Origin: UBA2336 sp964597075
GTDB lineage: Bacteria > Bacteroidota > Bacteroidia > Cytophagales > Cyclobacteriaceae
NCBI GenBank assembly: GCA_964597075.1
Contig: CAZQXC010000072.1
Coordinates: 1-12,662, forward strand
Direction: 5' to 3'
Length of the DNA stretch: 12,662 nucleotides
Shown: positions 1 to 7,704 of the stretch, one piece after another
Numbering within the stretch: position 1 is the stretch's first letter
Layout of the letters: the number at the start of each line of letters is the position of its first letter
The notes under the pieces: model-generated
The model's input: only the letters and a program-made list of their open reading frames with translations
What the model was told of the DNA's origin: nothing
The model's database searches: none
Translations under genes and position numbers: made by a program

Positions 1-1
1 C

Positions 2-3000
2 TTTACATACTCCTGGACCGGACCTAATGGTTTTACCGCAAGCACAGAAGATATAACAGCCCTTGAAGATGGCTCTTATGATGTAACGGTTACTGATGGA
101 CCAAGTGGTTGTTTTGTTATTGGAAATATTATTGTGGGTGACGCCACACCCGCACTCACATTAACAAGCGTTGTTACTGATAATAGCCGATGTGTAGCTC
201 CTTTTAATGGTGCCATTAATTTAACAGTGGCCGGCTCTGCCGGTCCGTTTACTTTTTCATGGACGGGCCCCTCAGGCTTTACGGCTAATACAGAAGATAT
301 CACTACACTGATTGATGGTGTTTATGATGTTTTAGTAACTGATGATGGCAGTGGCTGTACAGCAGTTGCCAGCATCACTGTTAACAACACAGCACCAACA
401 CTTAACCTTACTACTGTATTAACGGATAACAGCCGATGTGTTGCGCCATTCAATGGAGCCATTGATCTTACCGTGGCAGGCTCAGCCGGTCCTTTTACAT
501 TTGACTGGTCTGGTCCGGGTGGTCCCTACTCAACAGAAGACCTTGGCAATTTACAAGACGGAGCATACAGTGTTATCGTTACGGATGTACCCAGCGGATG
601 TACGGCTACTACTAATGTTGTTATCAACAACACAGCACCTACGCTTACCTTAACAACAGCTATTACTGACAACAGCCGTTGTGTTCCGCCTTTTAATGGT
701 GCGATTGATTTAACGGTAGCCGGATCACCAGGTCCTTTTACTTTTTTATGGACTGGTGCAGGTGGTCCGTATGCCACAGAAGATTTAGCTAACCTTCAGC
801 CGGGTATCTATGATGTATTAGTAACGGATAATGCCAGTGGGTGTACCGCTTCAACCAGCGCTATAGTTGGTAATGTTACACCAACACTTACGCTTACAAC
901 AGTTACGACCGACAACAGCCGATGCATTGCGCCCTTTAATGGTTCAATTGATCTAACTGTTGCGGGTTCTGCGGGACCTTTTACATATGCATGGTCAGGC
1001 CCCGGTGGTCCTTATTCGACTGAAGATCTTGCCAACTTACAAGATGGTAACTATTCTGTTTTAGTTACCGATGTGCCTAGTGGCTGCTCAGCTATCGCCA
1101 ACGTTACTATAAATAATATTGCTCCTACGTTAACGCTTAGTACAGTCTCTACTAACAACAGCAGATGCGTTGCTCCTTTTAATGGCGCTATTGATTTGAC
1201 GGTAGCTGGATCAGCGGGTCCTTTTACATTTTCCTGGACGGGTCCGGGTGGACCCTATACAACAGAAGACCTTGCTAACCTTCAGGATGGTATTTACAGT
1301 GTTTTGGTAACTGACGATAATAGTGGTTGTACAGCTTCGGCTAATATCACCATTAACAACACAGCACCAATCTTGGCGTTAAGTTCCGTAGTTACGGATA
1401 ACAGCCGGTGTATTGCCCCGTTCAATGGTGCAATCAATCTTACGGTAGCTGGTTCTGCTGGCCCTTTTACTTTTGATTGGACTGGTCCTTCAGGTTTTAC
1501 CGCAAGCACAGAAGACATTGCTGCATTACAGGATGGAAATTATTCAGTGCTGGTAACGGATGTTACCAGTGGCTGTATAGCGAGCCTGAATGTTTCTGTA
1601 GGCAATACAACACCAACCTTATCGCTGAGTAGTGTAGTTGCTCCGAATGATGAATGCGGAACACCAACGGGTTCAATTGATCTTACCGTGGCAGGCTCTG
1701 CCGGGCCGTTTACGTTTAGCTGGACTGGCCCCTCTGGGTTTACAGCCAGCACAGAAGATATTTCCGGTTTGATCGGTGGTAATTATACAATTACAGTAAC
1801 AGACAATGCGAGCGGATGTGAAGTTAGTGCTGTAATTAATGTTGCTGATATAACATCAACCTTAACAATCACTTCTGTTGTAACGGATAACACCCGGTGT
1901 TTGCCAGCCTTCAATGGTGCTATTGATATTACTGTAGGTGGTTCCGCTGGTCCTTTCACGTTTTTGTGGACTGGTCCTAATGGGTTCACCGCCAATACAG
2001 AGGATATTACAGCATTGGAAAATGGAGATTACGATGTTACGGTAACAGAAACTGCAACAAGCTGTGCCACGAGTGTTATCATTACAGTGGGAGATAATCG
2101 CCCAGTATTGGCGTTAAGTACTACATCGGTTGATAACAATCAATGTGCTGCTCCTTTCAATGGTTCCATTGATCTTACCGTAGCTGGATCAGCCGGGCCT
2201 TTCACGTTTGCCTGGACCGGACCCAATGGATTTGTAGCTTCTTCAGAAGATATTTCAGCGCTTGAGCCTGGAACTTATGATGTTACGGTAACAGACAATG
2301 TTTCGGGATGCTCTGAAATAGCAAGTGTAATCATTTTAAACAATGCACCTACATTAACACTAACCAGTACTGCTACTGATAACGATCGTTGTATTGCGCC
2401 CTTTAGTGGTTCTATAGATATTACTGTTGGTGGATCAGCTGGACCGTTTACATTCAGTTGGACGGGGCCAAGTGGTTTCACTGCTTCTACTGAAGATATA
2501 ACCAATGTTGCTGATGGACTTTATACCATCTTGGTAACCGATGTTCCTTCTGGTTGTTTTATCACTTCCGATATCACCGTAGGAGACAACACCGTTTTGC
2601 CAACAATTACATCTACTGTTGTTGATAACGATCGTTGTAATGCCCCGTTCAATGGCGCTATTCTGATTAACGTTTTACCAGCCGGTTCCTACACATTTAA
2701 TTGGGTTGGACCCAGTGGGTTTACTTCAACAGCTGAGGATATAAGCGCATTGGAGCCAGGTGTTTACCAGGTAGATGTGGTTAATAACACGACAGGCTGT
2801 GCTACGTTGCAAAGCTTTACCGTTGGAAACAATGCACCGGTAGTTACGGTTACGGCAGATGCCATTAGTAATAATTCATCGTGTACTGCACCCTTTGATG
2901 GCGCTATTTTGATAACAGCTGCCCCTGCAGGTATCTATACATTCACCTGGACAGGCCCCAATGGATTTACATCATCAAGTGAAGATCTTACAGGTCTTGA

Positions 3001-4333
3001 GCATGGGGACTATATGGTAACGGCAACAAACACAACATTAGGATGTGCGGTTAGTGCTGTATTTACCGTGGGTGATAATACACCTACAATTTCCATTACC
3101 TCCCAAACTATTGTTGATAACTCAAACTGCCAGGCTCCTTTTAACGGATCGATTGATATTATTGCGGGAGGCACACCGGGACCATATACCTTTAACTGGA
3201 CAGGCCCGCTTGGATTTACGGCAACAGGACCTTCTATTGTGGATGTTCGTTCCGGAGACTATACCGTTACTATTCTGGATATGACTAATGGCTGCAGTGA
3301 TGTTTTTGTTTTAACTGTTGGTGATTTATCACCCCCTGTTACGGTAACCCTTGACGCATCTACTCCCAATACAACTTGTCAGGCGCCATTTACAGGCTCG
3401 CTGAGCATAACCGCCTCAGGTACTCCTGGGCCCTTTGATTATTTCTGGACGGGCCCTGGTGGATTTACATCAACCGATGAGGATATTACAGCGCTTGTTC
3501 ATGGTGATTATGATGTTACTGTTACAGACACAGGAATTGGTTGTCAGGCAACAGTTACGTTTACTGTTGTTGATAGTACACCCCCGGTTCTAATATCCGT
3601 TGATAATATCACTAGCAATACGAATTGTATTGCACCGTTCAATGGGTCAATAACCGTAAGTGGTGGAGGTACAGCCGGACCGTTTGATTTTTCATGGATT
3701 GGTCCCAATGGCTTTGTAGGAACAGGTGCAACTATTACAGCACTTGAATCGGGTGATTATGAGGTTACTGTAACCGATCAGGTTTTAGGGTGTCAGACAG
3801 TGAGCACTATCAATGTTCCGAATGCTGCACCAGTAATAGCCATCACACAAAACATTACACCAAATTCAAATTGCCTTGCACCATTTAATGGAGCAATTCA
3901 ACTTACATCAGTTACCGGAACACCTGGGGGCTATGATTTTTCATGGACAGGTCCCGGTGGGTTCACAGCGTCAACACAAGACATCAGTAATCTTGATGCC
4001 GGTGATTATACAGTAACCATAACAGACCAGAACATTGGTTGCTCCAATGTATTTGTTCTCAATGTTCCTCAAAATGCAACTACGGTTTCCATTGCATTGG
4101 TAAGTGCAACAGCAAACGACAGGTGTACAGGACCTTTCAATGGCGCGCTTGATGTTACAATCGGTGGAACCCCGGGACCTTTTACTTTCTCATGGACAGG
4201 CCCTTCAGGATTTACAGCTTCCACGGAAGACATAGCAGCACTGGTTCATGGAAGTTATACCCTAACCGTAACGGATGATCTGCTAGGGTGTACAAATGTC
4301 GCTACGTTTGTTGTGCCTAATGCCACGGTAGGT
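2..4333 (+). repeat. Tandem array of SprB-type repeats, 17 complete copies plus one partial
   Basis: The partial copy covers 2-154. Complete copies start at 155, 401, 644, 887, 1130, 1373, 1619, 1862, 2108, 2354, 2600, 2843, 3089, 3338, 3587, 3836 and 4085, and the last ends at 4333. Units are 243, 246 or 249 nt, so the array never leaves frame. The protein consensus runs LTLTS-x-TDNSRC-x-APFNGAIDLTV, then GSAGPFTFSWTGPSGF, then TASTEDI-x-AL-x-DG-x-Y, then VTVTD and SGC near the end. Each complete unit has exactly two cysteines, one after the first strand (NSRC) and one near the end (SGC). Copies starting at 401, 644, 887 and 1130 form a subclass with GGPY(S/A/T)TEDL in place of GF(T)ASTEDI. 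Units lengthen to 83 residues from the copy at 3089 onward (82 for the copy before it) and become more diverged toward the 3' end. Confidence 0.95.
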
Positions 4334-6259
4334 TGCGGAGGTTTGAATTGCTTTGCGTACACCATTACCGTTGTAGATGCGCTTACCCAGCGACCTTCCT
4401 GCAGCAACCAGAATGATGGTGTTATTACACTCGATATTACTGGACTTACCGTTGGTAATTATATCATTCAGTTGATAGGAACTTCTGGTACATTGACTCA
4501 AATTGGACCTACTGGTGTATATACCTTTACTGGACTATCTCCTGATTCTTATGAATATCGGATTGAAGACGTAGTAGGTAATGTTTGCCAACAGCCGTAC
4601 ACATTAGATGTTCAGGTTACTGTTCAGGCCACCGCTACTGATTTTGTTGATGCATCATGTTTTGGACAACCTACCGGTCAGGCATTGTTTACCGTAACCT
4701 CGGGGGGGACTTCGCCATTTGAATATTCCGTTGATGGAGTAAACTGGATTACATTCCTTTCAGGTCAAACGATAACTACACTACCTCCCAATGGGACGTA
4801 TCCCGTTATTATACGTGACAACCCTGCAGATCAGTGTCCTTCAACAGTAACCGTTACGATCAACAATCTTAATCCGGAGATAACGGCTGCATTAACAGCG
4901 TCACCCGCTACGTGTAACAATAACGATGGTTCAATAACAATTGATACACTTCCTGCCGGTGGTGACGGAGGGCCATATATCTTCCAGTTTGGTTTAGCTG
5001 GAGCTGAAGTTCCGGTTGGACTTCCTGCCGGTAATGTTTTCAGTAATTTATCAGCGGGTACATATAATTTCATTGTAACGGATAACGGTGGTTGTTCGCA
5101 GGTTTTCGCAAGAACGGTTGCTTTCCCCGGTTTTGTAAATACTGCTCCTCCTGTTGTCAATGCTCCTGATTGTACTTCGGGCGGAACGAATGGAAGTATT
5201 ATTCTTACGCTGCTGGATGTAGGAACGTATGAGTTTGCTATTACAACCGATCCATTGTTCGTGCCCGCGCTTTCGGATTATGCAACTACAGGCGGATTGA
5301 CGCTGGTAATCCCTAACCTCATCAATGGAGATTACTTTATTTGGCTTCGATCGTTAGGTTCGCAATGTCAAACGAAACTTGGCCCGATTACCGTACAAGG
5401 AGTTTTCCAAACAGGATTTACCGCAACAGCCATAGATGAGATATGTTTTGGTGATGGTGGTGCAGTATCCATCAGTAATATTTTTGGAGCACCGGCATTG
5501 GATTATTCTTATGAACTTGTATCTGGGGGAGTACCTGTAACAGGTACAATAACCTTCCTTGAAGCGTTGGATGTTTATACGATAACAGGATTGGTTCCGG
5601 GTAATTATCAATTACGTATAAGTCAGGACCAAACCAGTATAAATGGTTGTGTGGCCAACACTTTATTCCAGTCGTTCAATATTGTCGGACCGAATGCAGC
5701 CTTGGGAATTCAGGCAATTGAAAGTATAACAGAATCCTTCCCGGATTTACCAACTGGCTCCATGTTGGTTGTGCTTCAGGAAAGCGGAGAGGTTGACTAT
5801 GAATTGAAAGTTGAGTTAACGGCACCCGTAATACCCGGACAGTTCCTGTTACGCGATTATACTGTTGTAAACCGAAATCCCAGCAACCTTCGCATGCAGG
5901 CTCAATATAATAGTCTTTATGCAGGTACGTATACACTCACAGTGCGCGATGCCCTGGGTTGTATTGTTACTCAGGAGATTGACATACCGGTTGATACAGA
6001 TATCTTCATCCCTAACATATTTACACCCAATGGCGATGGAAAAAATGACGCATTTACCATTCGTAACTTGCCGGAAACAGGTGCCAAGTTGATTATATCA
6101 AACCGCTGGGGTAATCAGGTTTTCTCTTCCAACAGTTATACCAATGATACCGCCTGGGACGGTGGCAACGAGAGTGATGGTATTTATTACTATCGCCTGC
6201 AGGCTGATGGACAGGTGTTTACCGGTTGGGTAGAGATATTACGAGGTTCTAAGCCCTAA
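2..6259 (+). CDS. Giant SprB-type repeat adhesin with T9SS/gliding C-terminal domain (5' end outside window)
   Basis: This is the C-terminal 2085 residues of a very large secreted protein. The reading frame is open from the first complete codon at position 2, which already lies inside a repeat, so the true start is upstream; the GTG at 134 is an internal valine. Order: tandem 81-83-residue repeats (to 4333), then about five or six diverged modules of the same general kind (about 4334-5995, each with motifs such as NDGSI, G(T/N)Y and a late GC), then a gliding-motility/T9SS C-terminal domain (about 6002-6256). The repeats resemble SprB repeats, known from the Flavobacterium johnsoniae cell-surface gliding adhesin. 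By family knowledge the product crosses the outer membrane by the type IX system and sits on the surface or is released. Adhesion or gliding is inferred; no enzyme motif was seen. Its stop overlaps the convergent reductase stop. Family assignment is firm, ligand unknown. Confidence 0.93.
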   Translation, partial: FTYSWTGPNGFTASTEDITALEDGSYDVTVTDGPSGCFVIGNIIVGDATPALTLTSVVTDNSRCVAPFNGAINLTVAGSAGPFTFSWTGPSGFTANTEDITTLIDGVYDVLVTDDGSGCTAVASITVNNTAPTLNLTTVLTDNSRCVAPFNGAIDLTVAGSAGPFTFDWSGPGGPYSTEDLGNLQDGAYSVIVTDVPSGCTATTNVVINNTAPTLTLTTAITDNSRCVPPFNGAIDLTVAGSPGPFTFLWTGAGGPYATEDLANLQPGIYDVLVTDNASGCTASTSAIVGNVTPTLTLTTVTTDNSRCIAPFNGSIDLTVAGSAGPFTYAWSGPGGPYSTEDLANLQDGNYSVLVTDVPSGCSAIANVTINNIAPTLTLSTVSTNNSRCVAPFNGAIDLTVAGSAGPFTFSWTGPGGPYTTEDLANLQDGIYSVLVTDDNSGCTASANITINNTAPILALSSVVTDNSRCIAPFNGAINLTVAGSAGPFTFDWTGPSGFTASTEDIAALQDGNYSVLVTDVTSGCIASLNVSVGNTTPTLSLSSVVAPNDECGTPTGSIDLTVAGSAGPFTFSWTGPSGFTASTEDISGLIGGNYTITVTDNASGCEVSAVINVADITSTLTITSVVTDNTRCLPAFNGAIDITVGGSAGPFTFLWTGPNGFTANTEDITALENGDYDVTVTETATSCATSVIITVGDNRPVLALSTTSVDNNQCAAPFNGSIDLTVAGSAGPFTFAWTGPNGFVASSEDISALEPGTYDVTVTDNVSGCSEIASVIILNNAPTLTLTSTATDNDRCIAPFSGSIDITVGGSAGPFTFSWTGPSGFTASTEDITNVADGLYTILVTDVPSGCFITSDITVGDNTVLPTITSTVVDNDRCNAPFNGAILINVLPAGSYTFNWVGPSGFTSTAEDISALEPGVYQVDVVNNTTGCATLQSFTVGNNAPVVTVTADAISNNSSCTAPFDGAILITAAPAGIYTFTWTGPNGFTSSSEDLTGLEHGDYMVTATNTTLGCAVSAVFTVGDNTPTISITSQTIVDNSNCQAPFNGSIDIIAGGTPGPYTFNWTGPLGFTATGPSIVDVRSGDYTVTILDMTNGCSDVFVLTVGDLSPPVTVTLDASTPNTTCQAPFTGSLSITASGTPGPFDYFWTGPGGFTSTDEDITALVHGDYDVTVTDTGIGCQATVTFTVVDSTPPVLISVDNITSNTNCIAPFNGSITVSGGGTAGPFDFSWIGPNGFVGTGATITALESGDYEVTVTDQVLGCQTVSTINVPNAAPVIAITQNITPNSNCLAPFNGAIQLTSVTGTPGGYDFSWTGPGGFTASTQDISNLDAGDYTVTITDQNIGCSNVFVLNVPQNATTVSIALVSATANDRCTGPFNGALDVTIGGTPGPFTFSWTGPSGFTASTEDIAALVHGSYTLTVTDDLLGCTNVATFVVPNATVGCGGLNCFAYTITVVDALTQRPSCSNQNDGVITLDITGLTVGNYIIQLIGTSGTLTQIGPTGVYTFTGLSPDSYEYRIEDVVGNVCQQPYTLDVQVTVQATATDFVDASCFGQPTGQALFTVTSGGTSPFEYSVDGVNWITFLSGQTITTLPPNGTYPVIIRDNPADQCPSTVTVTINNLNPEITAALTASPATCNNNDGSITIDTLPAGGDGGPYIFQFGLAGAEVPVGLPAGNVFSNLSAGTYNFIVTDNGGCSQVFARTVAFPGFVNTAPPVVNAPDCTSGGTNGSIILTLLDVGTYEFAITTDPLFVPALSDYATTGGLTLVIPNLINGDYFIWLRSLGSQCQTKLGPITVQGVFQTGFTATAIDEICFGDGGAVSISNIFGAPALDYSYELVSGGVPVTGTITFLEALDVYTITGLVPGNYQLRISQDQTSINGCVANTLFQSFNIVGPNAALGIQAIESITESFPDLPTGSMLVVLQESGEVDYELKVELTAPVIPGQFLLRDYTVVNRNPSNLRMQAQYNSLYAGTYTLTVRDALGCIVTQEIDIPVDTDIFIPNIFTPNGDGKNDAFTIRNLPETGAKLIISNRWGNQVFSSNSYTNDTAWDGGNESDGIYYYRLQADGQVFTGWVEILRGSKP
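6002..6256 (+). other. Gliding-motility/T9SS type B C-terminal sorting domain within the adhesin
   Basis: The last 85 residues of the adhesin begin IFIPNIFTPNGDGKND, the hallmark opening of the gliding-motility-associated (CHU_C-type) C-terminal domain. They continue with a strand-turn pattern including NRWGNQVF, a WDGG turn and GIYYYRL, and end in LRGSKP. In Bacteroidota this domain directs export through the type IX secretion system. It is complete here, ending at the TAA at 6257-6259. Confidence 0.93.
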
Positions 6260-7266
6260 GCTAAATGGCTAAGAAAGGCCATGGTGTCAACACCATCGGC
6301 ATAATCCCATACTTCGGGCATCTGTGCCATACCGAATGATACTGTGGCAGGTACGTTTCTTCCTACAATACATTGCAGTTTTGATTCATTAGCATGAAGA
6401 ATCAATTCTAATGAATCAATATCGCGATAGGTTTGGTAATAGAGTACGGATATAGGCGACACCAGCTTTTCATTTTCCTGAAGCAATACAAAGCCAGTAT
6501 CTAAATGGGGTTGCTGATTTACCAGCAATATTGATTTTTGGTAGTCGTAGTTATTGGCATATTTATGATGGTGTATCACATACTCATAATTTTGCCAGGC
6601 ATCCAACAGGGTTATGAAATTGTATCCTTCCGGAACGAATAATTTCGAGACATTCCGGCACCCCAACCCAAAGTAATCGAACACATCATAGCCCAGGTTT
6701 TTTAAATCATCCAGAGTTTCCTCACCGGTAAGGATGGCGCATGATGTTCTGTTTCTTCGGATAATACTGGGCACGTTTCTGAAATAATATTCAAAGTGCC
6801 GCGCTGAGTTGTCACTTCCCGTGGCGATAACGGCATCAAAACCCTTTAGGGTTTCGGGTTGTACGGTAATGCGATTTTTAAAAGCTGGCTCTATTTCAAG
6901 TAGTCGTTCTATCATATAACGGTTTAAGCAGGAATCTTTGGTACTCAGCTTAACCAGTGCGCTATGGTCGCTAACAAGTACACACAATAAGTCATGAAAT
7001 CCAACCAATGGAATATTGCCGGCCATAACCGCGGCAATAGTTTTAGGGGTTAGGTTATCAACAGGGTAGGACGCCAGCCATTTCGAAAGTTTATCATGGT
7101 CCAGGTAGTTCGTGATTCCTGCCAGGGCTTTACGGACGCTGGAAGACGTGAACCACGGGTTTTCATGAGCAACGTCAGTAGCCAATTGGGTTAAGTTATT
7201 TTCCGTTAAGCTGTTAATATGACTGCCCAATTTGGCGAAAGCACTAATTCTTTGTTCCAACGTCAT
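6256..7266 (-). CDS. LuxC-family acyl-CoA reductase
   Basis: The 336-residue protein matches the acyl-CoA reductase (LuxC-like) family, which is distantly related to aldehyde dehydrogenases and reduces activated fatty acyl groups to aldehydes with a nicotinamide cofactor. Visible features: MAGNIPLVGFHD at residues 81-92, a family hallmark; an ALDH-like ATGSDNSARHFEYYF stretch at 148-162; and Cys203 in FGLGCRNVS, the best candidate for the acyl-accepting cysteine by position (inferred). There is no signal peptide or membrane segment, so it is probably cytosolic. It starts at an ATG (7266-7264) with no clear Shine-Dalgarno, as usual in this phylum. It is divergent from the ferredoxin gene with 90 bases between, and its TAG stop overlaps the adhesin's TAA. 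No luxA, luxB, luxD or luxE is nearby, so bioluminescence is not implied. The physiological acyl substrate is unknown. Confidence 0.87.
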   Translation of the reverse strand: MTLEQRISAFAKLGSHINSLTENNLTQLATDVAHENPWFTSSSVRKALAGITNYLDHDKLSKWLASYPVDNLTPKTIAAVMAGNIPLVGFHDLLCVLVSDHSALVKLSTKDSCLNRYMIERLLEIEPAFKNRITVQPETLKGFDAVIATGSDNSARHFEYYFRNVPSIIRRNRTSCAILTGEETLDDLKNLGYDVFDYFGLGCRNVSKLFVPEGYNFITLLDAWQNYEYVIHHHKYANNYDYQKSILLVNQQPHLDTGFVLLQENEKLVSPISVLYYQTYRDIDSLELILHANESKLQCIVGRNVPATVSFGMAQMPEVWDYADGVDTMAFLSHLA

Positions 7267-7295
7267 GAGCGAAAACTTTTAAGATAGTTGAAGTG

Positions 7296-7325
7296 TTTGA
7301 AGGATGAGTTTTGAAACTTAATTTG
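7296..7325 (+). promoter_or_regulatory. Putative promoter of the ferredoxin gene
   Basis: TTTG at 7296-7299 is followed after 18 bases by TTAATTTG at 7318-7325, one mismatch from the Bacteroidota -7 box TAnnTTTG. The predicted leader is about 25 bases. The match is by eye only; spacing and position fit well. Confidence 0.42.
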
Positions 7326-7356
7326 CAGCACTTTAACGCGCGAAAATACAGAAAGC

Positions 7357-7704
7357 ATGGCAATTAAAATTACGGATGAGTGTATCAATTGCGGGGCTTG
7401 TGAACCGGAGTGTCCAAATACCGCTATATATGAGGGAGGCCGGGAATGGAATTGGGCCGGTGGAACAAAACTTACAGAAGTTTTACAAGATGATGGATCG
7501 GCTCAGGATGCCAAGGTTTTGCAAAAACCTGTTTCCGATGAATTCTATTATATCGTTTCAGGCAAGTGCACTGAATGTACAGGGTTTCATGAAGAACCTC
7601 AGTGTGCGGCTGTTTGCCCGGTAGACTGCTGCGTTCCTGATCCGGATCATGTGGAATCAAAAGACGTTCTGGCGGCACGGAAGGCTTATCTGCATCAGGA
7701 GTGA
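7357..7704 (+). CDS. 2[4Fe-4S] ferredoxin, Allochromatium-type, with inter-cluster insertion
   Basis: The 115-residue protein has two cluster motifs: C9-x2-C12-x2-C15-x3-C19-P, and C71-x2-C74-x8-C83-x3-C87-P. The eight-residue spacing inside the second motif, and matches such as ITDECINC, CEPECPN, CTEC and CPVDC, place it with the Allochromatium-vinosum-type ferredoxins, small soluble low-potential electron carriers. Between the motifs it has about 50 residues (20-70) instead of roughly 18 in the classical protein (from memory), so there is an insertion of some 30 residues containing REWNWAGG. A C-terminal helix-like tail follows. It starts at an ATG preceded by a purine-rich AGAAAG. It is divergent from the acyl-CoA reductase, suggesting linked expression and possibly a shared electron path (inference). 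Its TGA stop abuts the convergent DUF58 stop with no gap. Confidence 0.93.
   Translation: MAIKITDECINCGACEPECPNTAIYEGGREWNWAGGTKLTEVLQDDGSAQDAKVLQKPVSDEFYYIVSGKCTECTGFHEEPQCAAVCPVDCCVPDPDHVESKDVLAARKAYLHQE

Noticed and set aside
134..136. GTG as the start of the adhesin
   Set aside because: The frame is open and in repeat register from position 2, with the motif SWTGPNGFTASTEDI before the GTG. It is an internal valine of a gene that begins upstream.
76..2505. Series of 70-83-residue minus-strand open frames recurring across the adhesin repeats
   Set aside because: They have similar sequences (such as GPAEPATV) because they are the reverse reading of the repeated codons. They recur with the 245-base period and have no independent support.
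4283..4501. Minus-strand 72-residue frame at the end of the repeat array
   Set aside because: It is antisense to the continuous adhesin frame and has no recognisable features.
6256..7266. Bioluminescence (lux) operon
   Set aside because: Only a LuxC-family reductase is present. No luciferase, acyl-transferase or synthetase gene is in the window.
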